Below are positions 22,677 through 29,346 of a stretch of 29,346 bases of DNA, in pieces. A program made the translations under genes and the position numbers. Position 1 is the first letter of the stretch, and every line of letters begins with the position of its first letter. This DNA comes from B4-G1 sp964393895 (GTDB taxonomy: Bacteria; Chloroflexota; Anaerolineae; B4-G1). The notes under the pieces are model-generated. The model was not told the DNA's origin. It did not search any database and saw only the letters and a program-made list of their open reading frames with translations. The stretch lies in NCBI GenBank assembly GCA_964393895.1, contig CAYMWP010000048.1, positions 1 to 29,346 of the forward strand, given 5' to 3'.

Positions 22677-23497
22677 GATCTGCCGCGTCTCCTTTTTGCG
22701 TCGAGCACAAAGCGCTCGATGGCCGCCGCCGCGCCGTCCTCTGTTACTGGCGGCGCGATCCAGTCGGCGACGGATTTGGTCGCGGGGCTGCCGTTGCCCA
22801 TCGCCACGCCCACTCCGGCCCAGGCGATCATTGAAGTGTCGTTGTCCTGGTCGCCGACCGCCATCACTTGCGCCTGGGGAACGCCCAGATGAGCGGCCAG
22901 ATATCGCAGCGCGTTCCCTTTCGACACTCCCAATGGGTTCCCTTCGACGATGAGGGTGTGGGAGCGCGTCAGTTCCATTCGTCCCCCGAACCGTTGGCGC
23001 AGCTCGGTCTCTACTTGCTGTGCCCTGGCCGGGTCCACAAAGATGATGAACTTGACCGGTTTGTGCCGTTCGAGCACAGAGTAAAAGTCCTCTACCCACA
23101 CTAATCGTTCCCCTAACATGTCGCGGTAAAAGGTTTCGGGGCGCTGTCGCTGGTCGAGAAAGACGTCGTCGTCGGCGTAGAGGACCAGGTGGCAGCCGCG
23201 CTGCGTTTGCCATTCCAATACCTCACGCATCAGTGCCACATCCATCGTCGCCCGGTAGAGCGGCGCGTCGGAATCCGGCGCTTGGATCAGTCCCCCCTGG
23301 TAGCAGATGAGGGGAGCGGTGATTCCCAGGTCGCGCGCGAAAGGGAGCACAAAATCAAACATACGGCCCGTGGCCAGGGTGACCGCTACTCCAAGCTCCA
23401 GAGAGGCCGCGATGGCTCGCCGGACCCTGGCGCTTTCGATGACCATATCGTCATCCATCAGCGTGCCATCCATGTCGAGCGCCAGTAGATGGATCAC
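22673..23497 (-). CDS. HAD-superfamily (Cof-type, IIB) phosphatase
   Basis: The protein has 274 residues, starting at GTG 23497, which forms a GTGA overlap with the prmC stop and is preceded by GGAGG seven bases upstream. Motif I is LLALDMDGTLMDDD with the catalytic Asp pair (residues about 7-9), motif II is VTLATGRMF, motif III includes a Lys in LGVSKGNALRYLA, and motif IV is VMAVGDQDNDTSMI. The central cap (LICYQGGLIQ, FILF-like stretch, HTLIVEGNPLGVSKG) fits the Cof/YidA branch. Such enzymes hydrolyse sugar phosphates and other phosphometabolites in the cytoplasm, often with broad specificity, so the substrate cannot be named. Confidence 0.83.
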   Translation of the reverse strand: MIHLLALDMDGTLMDDDMVIESARVRRAIAASLELGVAVTLATGRMFDFVLPFARDLGITAPLICYQGGLIQAPDSDAPLYRATMDVALMREVLEWQTQRGCHLVLYADDDVFLDQRQRPETFYRDMLGERLVWVEDFYSVLERHKPVKFIIFVDPARAQQVETELRQRFGGRMELTRSHTLIVEGNPLGVSKGNALRYLAAHLGVPQAQVMAVGDQDNDTSMIAWAGVGVAMGNGSPATKSVADWIAPPVTEDGAAAAIERFVLDAKRRRGRS

Positions 23498-24438
23498 GTC
23501 CACGCCTCCGGGTGAGGCAGCACCTCCAGCACCCGGTCGCGCCCGGCCAGGTCGGGATGCACGCGGATGGTGGCCTGGGGGAAAAAGGTGTGGGCCAGGT
23601 GGCTGGCTGCCTCTCCCTGGTCGGCGCCTATCTCGATCAGCAACTCTCCACCGGGGTTCAAAACTGCCGGGGCTTGTGCCAGCAGGCGTCGGACGATTTC
23701 GAGGCCGTCCACGCCGCCGTCCAGCGCCAGGCGAGGTTCGTAATTGCGTACCGACATCGGCAGGGAGGCGCACGCGCCCGTGGGGATGTAGGGGGGGTTG
23801 GAGACGATCAGGTCTACCGGGCCGGGGCGTGGGCTGAGCACGTCACCGACCATGGCGTACACTCGTGCAGAAACAGCGTGCTGCTCCACGTTCCGCTGCG
23901 TCACGGCCAGCGCGGCCGGTGAGATGTCGAGTGCGTAGACGGTGGCCTGGGGCAGGTGAACCGCCAGCGAGACGGTGATGCAACCGGAGCCGGCACCCAC
24001 GTCCACGATGGTCGTCGGGCGGCGCGCCAGCGCCAGGTCCACCAGCGTCTCTGTCTCTGGACGCGGGATCAGCACCTCTGGCGTGACCTCGAACTCTAAC
24101 CCATAAAACTCGACGCGGCCGGTGAGGTAGGGGAGAGGGTAGCCGGAAGCACGGCGGCGGATGGAGGCTTGGTAGTCGGTTATTTGGCTGGGGGTAAGGG
24201 GACGCTCGGGGTGGGTTAGCAAGCTGGCGCGCGAGGCTTTCAGCGCGTGGCCGAGCAGTACCTCGGCTTCGAGGTGGGGCGTGTCGGTGACGGCGCGAAG
24301 GCGGGCGTTGGCTTGCCGCAGGGCTTGCCCGACGCTGAGCGTTTGCTCTCTGGCATCGAACGTTCCTCGATGATTTCTGATCGCCGGCGTCACGCTGCCG
24401 GCCTCTAACTTCCAATGTAAAGTTTCCAGCTCTTGCAT
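23494..24438 (-). CDS. prmC: Peptide chain release factor N5-glutamine methyltransferase
   Basis: The protein has 314 residues from ATG 24438; the frame is open to a TTG at 24477 but neither start has a strong ribosome site. The first 35 or so residues precede the usual PrmC N-terminus (LSVGQALRQANARL). The N-terminal helical domain is followed by YLTGRVEFYGLEF and VLIPRPETETLVDLAL, the SAM motif IVDVGAGSGCITVSLA and the catalytic NPPY within DLIVSNPPYIPTG. It methylates the Gln of the GGQ motif in RF1 and RF2. Here prfA lies just upstream, separated by one unexpected gene, and it overlaps the next gene by four bases. Confidence 0.87.
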   Translation of the reverse strand: MQELETLHWKLEAGSVTPAIRNHRGTFDAREQTLSVGQALRQANARLRAVTDTPHLEAEVLLGHALKASRASLLTHPERPLTPSQITDYQASIRRRASGYPLPYLTGRVEFYGLEFEVTPEVLIPRPETETLVDLALARRPTTIVDVGAGSGCITVSLAVHLPQATVYALDISPAALAVTQRNVEQHAVSARVYAMVGDVLSPRPGPVDLIVSNPPYIPTGACASLPMSVRNYEPRLALDGGVDGLEIVRRLLAQAPAVLNPGGELLIEIGADQGEAASHLAHTFFPQATIRVHPDLAGRDRVLEVLPHPEAWT

Positions 24439-24486
24439 GCCTCGATTAGTTAGTGATGAGTAGTTCTTGCACGTCAATTCCCTGCA

Positions 24487-24897
24487 TCACGATGTCACCT
24501 CCAGCGAGTACTTGCGGGCGTGGTACGAGAATTCCATATACGCCAGTCCCACTTGCTTGATCAGGTTGGTCAGGTGCTCTTCACCAACTGCGCCCCGGAT
24601 GAAGAGAGGCTCTCCTCGGTGCAAGACGTTGTGTTGGAACCCAATTGTAACTTGATTCAACACGTGTGCGTCCACGGGGATGTGGAGCGCCAGCGTCAGG
24701 TCTACAGCGAGTTCCATCTCGTATTCGTAGAGATCCTGCCCCGCGCTCCAGGCAGGTGAAAGGTAGACGGCAACGTCAACGTCGTTGTAGGAGAGGCTTG
24801 CATCCGAGAAGGGGCCGTGAAGATAGGCGAACAGGATTTCCTGGCGTGCCTCCAGAGCGATGTGGAGATGTTGGCGGATGGCCGTTCGTCGTTCCAT
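24487..24897 (-). CDS. MNT-type minimal nucleotidyltransferase (MntA-like), orphan
   Basis: The protein has 136 residues. ATG 24897 overlaps the prfA stop (TGATG); a GTG three bases upstream is an alternative. The core AYLHGPFSDASLSYNDVDVA corresponds to the polymerase-beta nucleotidyltransferase motif GSx10DxD, but Gly-Ser is Gly-Pro here and the spacer to DVD is nine residues. A later Asp (HIPVDAHVLNQ) fits the third metal ligand. MntA proteins are antitoxins that AMPylate a HEPN toxin encoded next door. No HEPN gene is adjacent; the neighbours are prfA and prmC. It may therefore be an orphan antitoxin, or an enzyme with another target such as the translation-termination machinery. The latter is only positional inference. 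Confidence 0.7.
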   Translation of the reverse strand: MERRTAIRQHLHIALEARQEILFAYLHGPFSDASLSYNDVDVAVYLSPAWSAGQDLYEYEMELAVDLTLALHIPVDAHVLNQVTIGFQHNVLHRGEPLFIRGAVGEEHLTNLIKQVGLAYMEFSYHARKYSLEVTS

Positions 24898-25973
24898 CAC
24901 CCGTTCTCTCCCAGCTCTTCCAACCGCTCCGTCTGTTCCTGCGCTGCGAGTGCGTCAACGAAAGCGTCAATGTCACCGTCCAGTATGTCGGGTAATTGGT
25001 GCAGGGTCAGGCCTATGCGGTGGTCGGTGACGCGGTTCTGGGGAAAGTTGTAGGTGCGGATTTTTTCGCTGCGCTCGCCGCTGCCCACCTGCGAGCGTCG
25101 CTTGGCGGCCAGTTCCGTTTCCTGTTTCTGCCGTTCCTGTTCGTAAAGGCGGGCCCTTAGGACGGCCATAGCCCGCAATTTGTTCTGCGTTTGGGAGCGT
25201 TCGCTCTCGCAGGAGACGACCATACCGGTGGGGTGGTGAGTGATGCGAATAGCGGTGGCGTTCTTCTGCATATGCTGCCCGCCGGGGCCGGAAGAGCCAT
25301 AGGCCACGATCTCTAGGGCCTTGGGATCAATCTGGATTTCTACCTCGTCCACTTCAGGCAGGACGGCCACGGTGGCGGTGGAGGTGTGAATGCGACCGGA
25401 GGACTCGGTGACCGGCACTCGCTGGACGCGGTGGACGCCGCTTTCGAACTTGAAGCGGGAGAAGGCGCCTTGCCCTTTTATCCCAAAAACGACTTCTTTG
25501 AAGCCGCCGACGCCGGTGGAGTGTTCGCTCAGCAATTCCGTGCTCCATCCCTGCCGTTCGGCATAGCGGGTGTACATACGGTGGAGATCGGCGGCAAAGA
25601 GACCGGCCTCGTCGCCGCCGGCTCCAGCGCGGATTTCGATGATCACGTTCTTGGCGTCCCGGGGGTCTCGAGGAAGTAGCAAACGTTCGAGCCTCGACTC
25701 CAGGCGCGCCAGTTCGGTTTCCAAGTGCTCTATCTCCGTTTGGGCCAGTTCCTGAAATTCGGGATCGGCCTCGTCGGATAACAAGCTCTTGGTTTCCTCC
25801 ATCTCCCTTGCCGTTTCTTTGTAGGTGCGGTAGGTAGTGACGATTTCCTCGAGGCCGGACCGTTCTTTGGCATATTCAGCCACGCGCTCGTAATCCTGCG
25901 CCACGTCCTGATCGGCCAGCAGGCGGGTCAGCTCTTTGTATCTTTCTTCGATCTTGTCGAGTCTATCCAGCAT
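24897..25973 (-). CDS. prfA: Peptide chain release factor 1
   Basis: The protein has 358 residues, full length for RF1. ATG 25973 has GAGG five bases upstream. The codon-reading tripeptide is PVT in RVPVTESSGRIHTST (residues about 187-190; commonly PAT), which recognises UAA and UAG. The catalytic loop is YGSSGPGGQHMQKNATAIRI, with GGQ near 233. The RF1-type YNFPQNRVTDHRIGLTLHQL follows. It releases finished peptides from the ribosome. It begins an operon with the MNT gene, prmC, the HAD and MBL genes, and has its own strong promoter. Confidence 0.95.
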   Translation of the reverse strand: MLDRLDKIEERYKELTRLLADQDVAQDYERVAEYAKERSGLEEIVTTYRTYKETAREMEETKSLLSDEADPEFQELAQTEIEHLETELARLESRLERLLLPRDPRDAKNVIIEIRAGAGGDEAGLFAADLHRMYTRYAERQGWSTELLSEHSTGVGGFKEVVFGIKGQGAFSRFKFESGVHRVQRVPVTESSGRIHTSTATVAVLPEVDEVEIQIDPKALEIVAYGSSGPGGQHMQKNATAIRITHHPTGMVVSCESERSQTQNKLRAMAVLRARLYEQERQKQETELAAKRRSQVGSGERSEKIRTYNFPQNRVTDHRIGLTLHQLPDILDGDIDAFVDALAAQEQTERLEELGENG

Positions 25974-25996
25974 TATTTCCTCAACTCACACAGCGA

Positions 25997-26016
25997 GGCG
26001 GCCCAGGCAGGCCGCC
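25997..26016. repeat. Inverted repeat in the prfA leader
   Basis: GGCGGCC (25997-26003) and GGCCGCC (26010-26016) flank a six-base loop. In the leftward transcript this stem lies between the promoter and the ribosome site of prfA. There is no T run, so it is more likely a leader stem than a terminator. Confidence 0.45.
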
Positions 26017-26034
26017 CCTGCTTCCAACTCGCAT

Positions 26035-26062
26035 ATTATAACAGAGAGATGGGGAGCGTCAA
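26035..26062 (-). promoter_or_regulatory. Sigma-70 promoter for the prfA operon
   Basis: On the minus strand TTGACG (26062-26057) and a perfect TATAAT (26040-26035) have a 16-base spacer. Transcription would start near 26028, leaving a 55-base leader to ATG 25973. Confidence 0.65.
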
Positions 26063-26079
26063 GAGACCGCGGAGCACAA

Positions 26080-26110
26080 GGGTCGCAAAGAAACCCTCGT
26101 TGCGCGACCC
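26080..26110 (-). terminator. Possible terminator after the biotin carrier gene
   Basis: GGGTCGC (26080-26086) and GCGACCC (26104-26110) can pair across a 17-base loop, 18 bases past the stop of the biotin carrier gene and before the prfA promoter. In the leftward transcript the stem is followed by TTGTGCT rather than a U run, so the call is weak. Confidence 0.3.
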
Positions 26111-26127
26111 CGCGTAAGCTGGTACTG

Positions 26128-26619
26128 TCACTCGATCTCTACCAATACCTGGTCTTTCTCCACATCGTCCCCTGGCTCGACGTGCACGGCCCGCACGCTG
26201 CCTCCCTGGAGGGCGTGGAGTTCGTTTTCCATTTTCATCGCCTCCAGCACGCAGACCGGCTCACCCTCTTCGACCTGCTGGCCCACCTCGACCATCACAC
26301 GGATGATCTTGCCGGGCATGATCGCCAGCACCGCACCGGTGCCGGCCTCGGTCACGGCAGGAGCGGTGAGGCTCGCTGGAGCGGCCGTGGCGGCAGCGGC
26401 CGTCACCGCCAGCCCGCTGACCTCTACCGCGTAGGACTCTCCACCCACGGTCGCGGTCTCACCCTCCAGCGCAGCGTCGTAGGCGATGCCGTCCACCAGC
26501 ACTGTCCCATCCTCTGTGACTTCGACGACAAAGGGCCGTCCGTTGACGGTGATGGTGTTCTCCTCGGCGATCACGGGGTATGCGTTGCCTTTCAGTGTCA
26601 GGGTGAACTCTTGTTTCAT
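26128..26619 (-). CDS. Biotin carboxyl carrier subunit of a transcarboxylase/decarboxylase
   Basis: The protein has 163 residues. ATG 26619 overlaps the stop of the carboxyltransferase gene by four bases (ATGA). The C-terminal 70 residues are a biotinyl domain: IMPGKIIRVMVEVGQQVEEG and VLEAMKMENEL with the biotinylated Lys at 129, 34 residues from the end as is normal. An Ala/Pro/Thr-rich hinge (about 70-95) precedes it. The N-terminal 67 residues are unusual: four copies of a V-x-G-x-x-[YF]-x-[VA] unit with Gly at 11, 27, 44 and 60. The swinging biotin arm carries CO2 between the 5S/OadA-type subunit and the acyl-CoA carboxyltransferase encoded upstream. The closest family counterparts are the 1.3S transcarboxylase and OadA/MmdC carriers. 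Confidence 0.88.
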   Translation of the reverse strand: MKQEFTLTLKGNAYPVIAEENTITVNGRPFVVEVTEDGTVLVDGIAYDAALEGETATVGGESYAVEVSGLAVTAAAATAAPASLTAPAVTEAGTGAVLAIMPGKIIRVMVEVGQQVEEGEPVCVLEAMKMENELHALQGGSVRAVHVEPGDDVEKDQVLVEIE

Positions 26620-28142
26620 CGCATCCCTCCCGCGCCGTCAACCAATCCTGTCCAGCGGCCCGTTCCCGGTCGCCAGGCAACCTTCCACGGGGAGATGGTC
26701 TGGCCTGCGGGTGCGGCCGTGGCTGAGGCCCGTTCTTCCAGCCGCTTGAGCAGAAGCCCGGCGATGGCGGCGACCACCGGCTCCTGCCCGTTGCCGCCCC
26801 GGGCGCGGCGCTCCAGGAACGGGCGCGCCACCTGGGGGAAGAGGGCGTAAGAGATCACGTCCTCCTCGTCCCACGCCAGGTCGCCCAGAAGCGCAGCGAC
26901 CTCTTCTCGCGCCTGCTCCATCCCCGATGGGATCAGGTCGGCGGGGCGGCAGTCAATCGGTTCCTCGTCGCCGATGGCGAGCCTCTGGATCTCGGGGTCA
27001 ATGGGGGCTGGCGGGCGACCATAGTAACCACGGATGTACTGCCGCACCTCTTCCGGAATGATCTTGTACCGCTCTCCCAACACCACGTTGAGCGTCGCCT
27101 GGGTGCCGACGATCTGACTGGATGGCGTGACCAGCGGCGGGTAGCCCAACTCTGCTCGCACGCGCGGTATCTCTGCCAGCACCTCCTCGTACTTGTCCTC
27201 CGCGCCCTGCCCGCGCAACTGGGAGACCAGGTTGGAGAGCATGCCGCCGGGGATCTGGTATTGCAGGACGCGCACGTCCGCGCCCTTCATTCCACTTTCG
27301 AAGCGGGCGTACTTTTTGCGCACGGCGGCAAAGTAGGCGGCGATCTCGGCCAGCAGGTTGAGGTCGAGGCCGGTGTCTCGCTCGGTGCCGACCAGCGTCG
27401 CCACGATGGATTCGGTCGGCGGGTGCGACGTCGTCCCCGAAAGGGCCGAGATAGCGGTATCCACGATGTCCACCCCGGCCTCAGTGGCCTTGAAGAGCGC
27501 CGCTGTTCCCATCCCGCTGGTGGAGTGGGAGTGGAGATGCACCGGTAGACCGACGTCGGCTTTGAGCCGCGCCACCAGTTCGTAGGCGATGTAAGGGGTG
27601 ATGAGGCCGGCCATATCTTTGATGCAGATGGAGTCGGCGCCCATATCAGCCAGTTCACTGGAGGTCTTGACAAAGTAATCCACGTCATAGGGTGGGCCGA
27701 TGGTGTAAGAGATGGAGGCCTGGACGTGCGCCCCCTCCCGCTTGACGACCTCTATCGCCTTGCGCATGTTGCGCACGTCGTTGAGGGCGTCAAAGATGCG
27801 AAAGACGTCTATGCCGTTGGCGTGGGCGTGGACGACGAAGCGTTCCAATACGTCGTCGGGATAGTGTTTGTAGCCGACGACGTTCTGGCCGCGCAGGAGC
27901 ATCATAAAAGGGGTGTTGGGCATACGTTCTTTGAGGCGGCGGACTCGATCCCAGGGGTTCTCGTCCAGGAAGCGCATGGCGGAGTCAAAAGTCGCGCCGC
28001 CCCACATCTCGACCGCCCAGTAGCCCACCCGATCAATCTTTGCGGTGATGGGCAGCATATCGTCGGTGCGCATGCGGGTGGCGAGAAGGGATTGGTGCCC
28101 GTCGCGGAGCATTAGATCACAGATTTTTACCGGATTGGTCAT
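26616..28142 (-). CDS. Biotin-dependent carboxyltransferase, 5S/OadA/PycB type
   Basis: The protein has 508 residues. ATG 28142 has GGAGG upstream. The TIM-barrel carboxyltransferase domain starts with ICDLMLRDGHQSLLATRM, followed by MWGGATFD, LLRGQNVVGY, IKDMAGLI (Lys near 174, carbamylated in the family) and HLHSHSTSG (metal-binding His residues near 202). The C-terminal PYC/OADA conserved domain (GGMLSNLVSQLRGQ, YPPLVTPSSQIVGTQA) follows. Unlike Klebsiella OadA there is no fused biotin domain; it is the next gene. It moves the carboxyl group between oxaloacetate/pyruvate and biotin. With the acyl-CoA carboxyltransferase upstream it fits a methylmalonyl-CoA:pyruvate transcarboxylase, or an oxaloacetate decarboxylase if a membrane beta subunit exists elsewhere. 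Confidence 0.87.
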   Translation of the reverse strand: MTNPVKICDLMLRDGHQSLLATRMRTDDMLPITAKIDRVGYWAVEMWGGATFDSAMRFLDENPWDRVRRLKERMPNTPFMMLLRGQNVVGYKHYPDDVLERFVVHAHANGIDVFRIFDALNDVRNMRKAIEVVKREGAHVQASISYTIGPPYDVDYFVKTSSELADMGADSICIKDMAGLITPYIAYELVARLKADVGLPVHLHSHSTSGMGTAALFKATEAGVDIVDTAISALSGTTSHPPTESIVATLVGTERDTGLDLNLLAEIAAYFAAVRKKYARFESGMKGADVRVLQYQIPGGMLSNLVSQLRGQGAEDKYEEVLAEIPRVRAELGYPPLVTPSSQIVGTQATLNVVLGERYKIIPEEVRQYIRGYYGRPPAPIDPEIQRLAIGDEEPIDCRPADLIPSGMEQAREEVAALLGDLAWDEEDVISYALFPQVARPFLERRARGGNGQEPVVAAIAGLLLKRLEERASATAAPAGQTISPWKVAWRPGTGRWTGLVDGAGGMR

Positions 28143-28165
28143 ATTGCCTCCATAGGTGGTCTCTG

Positions 28166-28222
28166 GAACACGGATTGGCAGGGTTATCTGATCTGATCCG
28201 CAAATCCTGCCAATCCGTGTTC
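28166..28222. repeat. Long inverted repeat between cupin and carboxyltransferase genes
   Basis: GAACACGGATTGGCAGG (28166-28182) is perfectly complementary to 28206-28222 across a 23-base loop. The distal arm just meets the cupin stop codon. The loop contains the tandem ATCTGATCTGAT. With no T run it could be a weak terminator, an RNA-stability stem or a dispersed REP-type element. Confidence 0.85.
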
Positions 28223-28542
28223 TACTCCGCGAACAGGTCCCGCGCCTTGAACATCAGCACCAGTGCCCCCTGCTCTGAGCGGGAGCGGTGTTTCTCTCCG
28301 GCCCGCACGACCAGGCTTTCGCCTTGACCCAGCGTGATGCTTTCGCTATCGGCGTAATCCACGACCATTCTCCCTTCCAGCACCAGGTACATCTCGTCCC
28401 TGGTGTGATGATGAAAGATGTAGGTGCCCTCGATGTGGGTCAGATAGGCGCAGTAGTCGTCCACCTGCCCCACGACGATGTGCTTGAACGGCTCGGTCAG
28501 ATCCTGCGCCGCCTGCGCTAGAACTCTCTTCGCTTCAGTCAT
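28222..28542 (-). CDS. Small single-domain cupin
   Basis: The protein has 106 residues. I take ATG 28542, which has AGGGGAG upstream and overlaps the preceding gene by eight bases; the frame is open further up without a site. The cupin core shows YIFHHHTRDEMYLVLEGRM (His and Glu metal ligands of motif 1, about residues 45-63) and AGEKHRS (motif 2 His). It is a compact beta barrel of the kind found in sugar isomerases, dioxygenases and small sensing proteins; which of these cannot be told. It lies in the transcarboxylase operon, before an inverted repeat. Confidence 0.75.
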   Translation of the reverse strand: MTEAKRVLAQAAQDLTEPFKHIVVGQVDDYCAYLTHIEGTYIFHHHTRDEMYLVLEGRMVVDYADSESITLGQGESLVVRAGEKHRSRSEQGALVLMFKARDLFAE

Positions 28543-28999
28543 ACCACTCCCCTGTCGTTTCCAGATCATGCTGCTCAAGTGCCACCAGTTCGTCCCACCG
28601 GTCAGCCTGTGTCCAAAGCAGTAACAAGCTCACGAGCGCTGGGGTCGCAAACAGATAAAAATCGAGTCGGCGTCCGCCCAGCAGGAACAATACCAAACCA
28701 TAGATGGCAGTTGACTCCAAACTCGCGTAAGCAAGCACGAACGCTGCGCCAACTGCACGTACCAGGTGGGGTCGCCACAGGAACAAAAAGGCAACGCCCA
28801 AGTCTGCCAGGCCGGCCAAAGCGAGAATCACTCGTAGCACACCCAAGACACCTATTTCGGGCACGAATCCCTCAAAGGGCGCTAATTGGCTCTCGCAGAG
28901 TTCGACCGCGAGTGCGTAGACAAATATCCCGGCCGTAAGGGCCAGGTGAACAACCCGCCCTGGACGTGTGATATCCGAGGAGATTGACCCTTGAGTCAT
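28535..28999 (-). CDS. Small integral membrane protein, four predicted helices
   Basis: The protein has 154 residues, with hydrophobic segments at about 17-36, 48-72, 77-106 and 111-127 and an acidic soluble tail (WDELVALEQHDLETTGEWYD). No catalytic motif is visible. The size and four-helix layout recall DoxX-like proteins, but I do not recognise a family. ATG 28999 is 17 bases after the stop of the carboxyltransferase gene; a GAAGG lies directly against it and another about ten bases upstream. It is co-directional with the transcarboxylase genes and overlaps the cupin gene. It does not resemble the many-helix OadB sodium pump, so it does not supply a decarboxylase beta subunit. Confidence 0.65.
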   Translation of the reverse strand: MTQGSISSDITRPGRVVHLALTAGIFVYALAVELCESQLAPFEGFVPEIGVLGVLRVILALAGLADLGVAFLFLWRPHLVRAVGAAFVLAYASLESTAIYGLVLFLLGGRRLDFYLFATPALVSLLLLWTQADRWDELVALEQHDLETTGEWYD

Positions 29000-29016
29000 C
29001 CTTCAAACTGCCTTCA

Positions 29017-29346
29017 TCACAGCGGAATGTTCCCGTGCTTCTTGGGCGGGTTGGCGTCCCGCTTATTCTGTAGCATCTTTAGCGCCTCGATGAGACGAGG
29101 ACGCGTTTCCTGGGGTTCGATCACGTCGTCAATGTAGCCCCGCGCGGCGGCGACGTAGGGGTTGGCGAATTGCTCTCGGTATTCCTGTACCAATCGCTCC
29201 CGTTCCGTCTCTGGATCATCGGCGGCGACCAGTTCCTTGCGGAAGACGATGTTGACCGCGCCATCCGGCCCCATCACGGCGATCTCGGCCGTGGGCCAGG
29301 CGTAAGAGATGTCGCCCCGGATGTGCTTGGAGCTCATCACGTCGTA
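29017..29346 (-). CDS. Acyl-CoA carboxyltransferase beta subunit (MmdA/PccB type), C-terminal end only
   Basis: The frame is open to the right edge (codons for Tyr-Asp-Val precede MSSKHIRGD), so only the last 109 residues are present. They include MSSKHIRGDISYAWPTAEIA, ANPYVAAARGYIDDVIEP and the ending PPKKHGNIPL, all strongly typical of propionyl-CoA carboxylase beta, methylmalonyl-CoA decarboxylase alpha and the 12S transcarboxylase subunit. It transfers the carboxyl group between biotin and an acyl-CoA, most likely methylmalonyl-CoA/propionyl-CoA. The 5S-type and biotin carrier genes downstream suggest a transcarboxylase rather than an ATP-dependent carboxylase. Confidence 0.9.
   Translation of the reverse strand, partial: YDVMSSKHIRGDISYAWPTAEIAVMGPDGAVNIVFRKELVAADDPETERERLVQEYREQFANPYVAAARGYIDDVIEPQETRPRLIEALKMLQNKRDANPPKKHGNIPL

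Noticed and set aside
24487..24897. Search for a HEPN toxin partner next to the nucleotidyltransferase
   Set aside because: Both neighbours are fully explained by prfA and prmC and no small frame of the right size lies between; a complete toxin-antitoxin pair cannot be claimed.
28535..28999. Membrane protein considered as the sodium-pumping beta subunit (OadB/MmdB)
   Set aside because: At 154 residues and four helices it is far too small and lacks the conserved Asp/Ser motifs of that family.

Overview
The window looks like chromosomal DNA of an uncultured-type bacterium, most plausibly a member of the Chloroflexota (Anaerolineae-like). That placement is inference. It rests on a secreted protein ending in YLPLVMRNSR, a C-terminal style I associate with Chloroflexota exported proteins, on menaquinone genes without lipopolysaccharide genes, and on the style of the glycosyltransferases. 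No rRNA, tRNA or CRISPR array was seen. Coding density is high and most gene junctions overlap by 1 to 13 bases.

Positions 1-14975 read left to right and look like one cell-surface glycan locus. Two tandem membrane enzymes of the sulfatase/alkaline-phosphatase fold come first (the first is cut by the window edge). The second has about five N-terminal membrane helices followed by an outside catalytic domain, the layout of lipoteichoic acid synthase. Both are visibly richer in A+T than what follows. Seven tightly packed genes come next: a GT2-GT4 fusion, GT2, GT4, a TylF/MycF-like methyltransferase, GT2, GT4 and GT2. The two GT2+GT4 pairs are paralogous modules. A separately promoted, exported beta-propeller (FG-GAP) protein closes the block.

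Positions 14976-19462 hold a perfect 30-base palindrome between convergent genes, then a leftward pair: a YgfK-like iron-sulfur flavoprotein of 1112 residues and, upstream of it, a small protein of unknown function. The pair has a promoter with perfect -35 and -10 hexamers and a roughly 200-base leader carrying two nearly identical 73/72-base palindromic repeats.

Positions 19463-21854 read rightward: a MenA/UbiA prenyltransferase, a UbiE/MenG methyltransferase and a third SAM methyltransferase, i.e. the last steps of quinone synthesis plus one unassigned enzyme.

Positions 29346-21822 read leftward. First is a biotin-dependent transcarboxylase/decarboxylase set: carboxyltransferase beta end, 5S/OadA-type carboxyltransferase and biotin carrier, with a small membrane protein and a cupin inserted between the subunits. 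Then, from a strong promoter, come prfA (release factor 1), an orphan MNT-type nucleotidyltransferase, prmC (which methylates release factor 1), a HAD phosphatase and a metallo-beta-lactamase-fold hydrolase.

The most unusual points are the tandem LtaS-like enzymes beside a modular glycosyltransferase cluster, the nucleotidyltransferase wedged between prfA and prmC, the four-fold short repeat in the biotin carrier, and three different intergenic palindrome families lying at operon boundaries.
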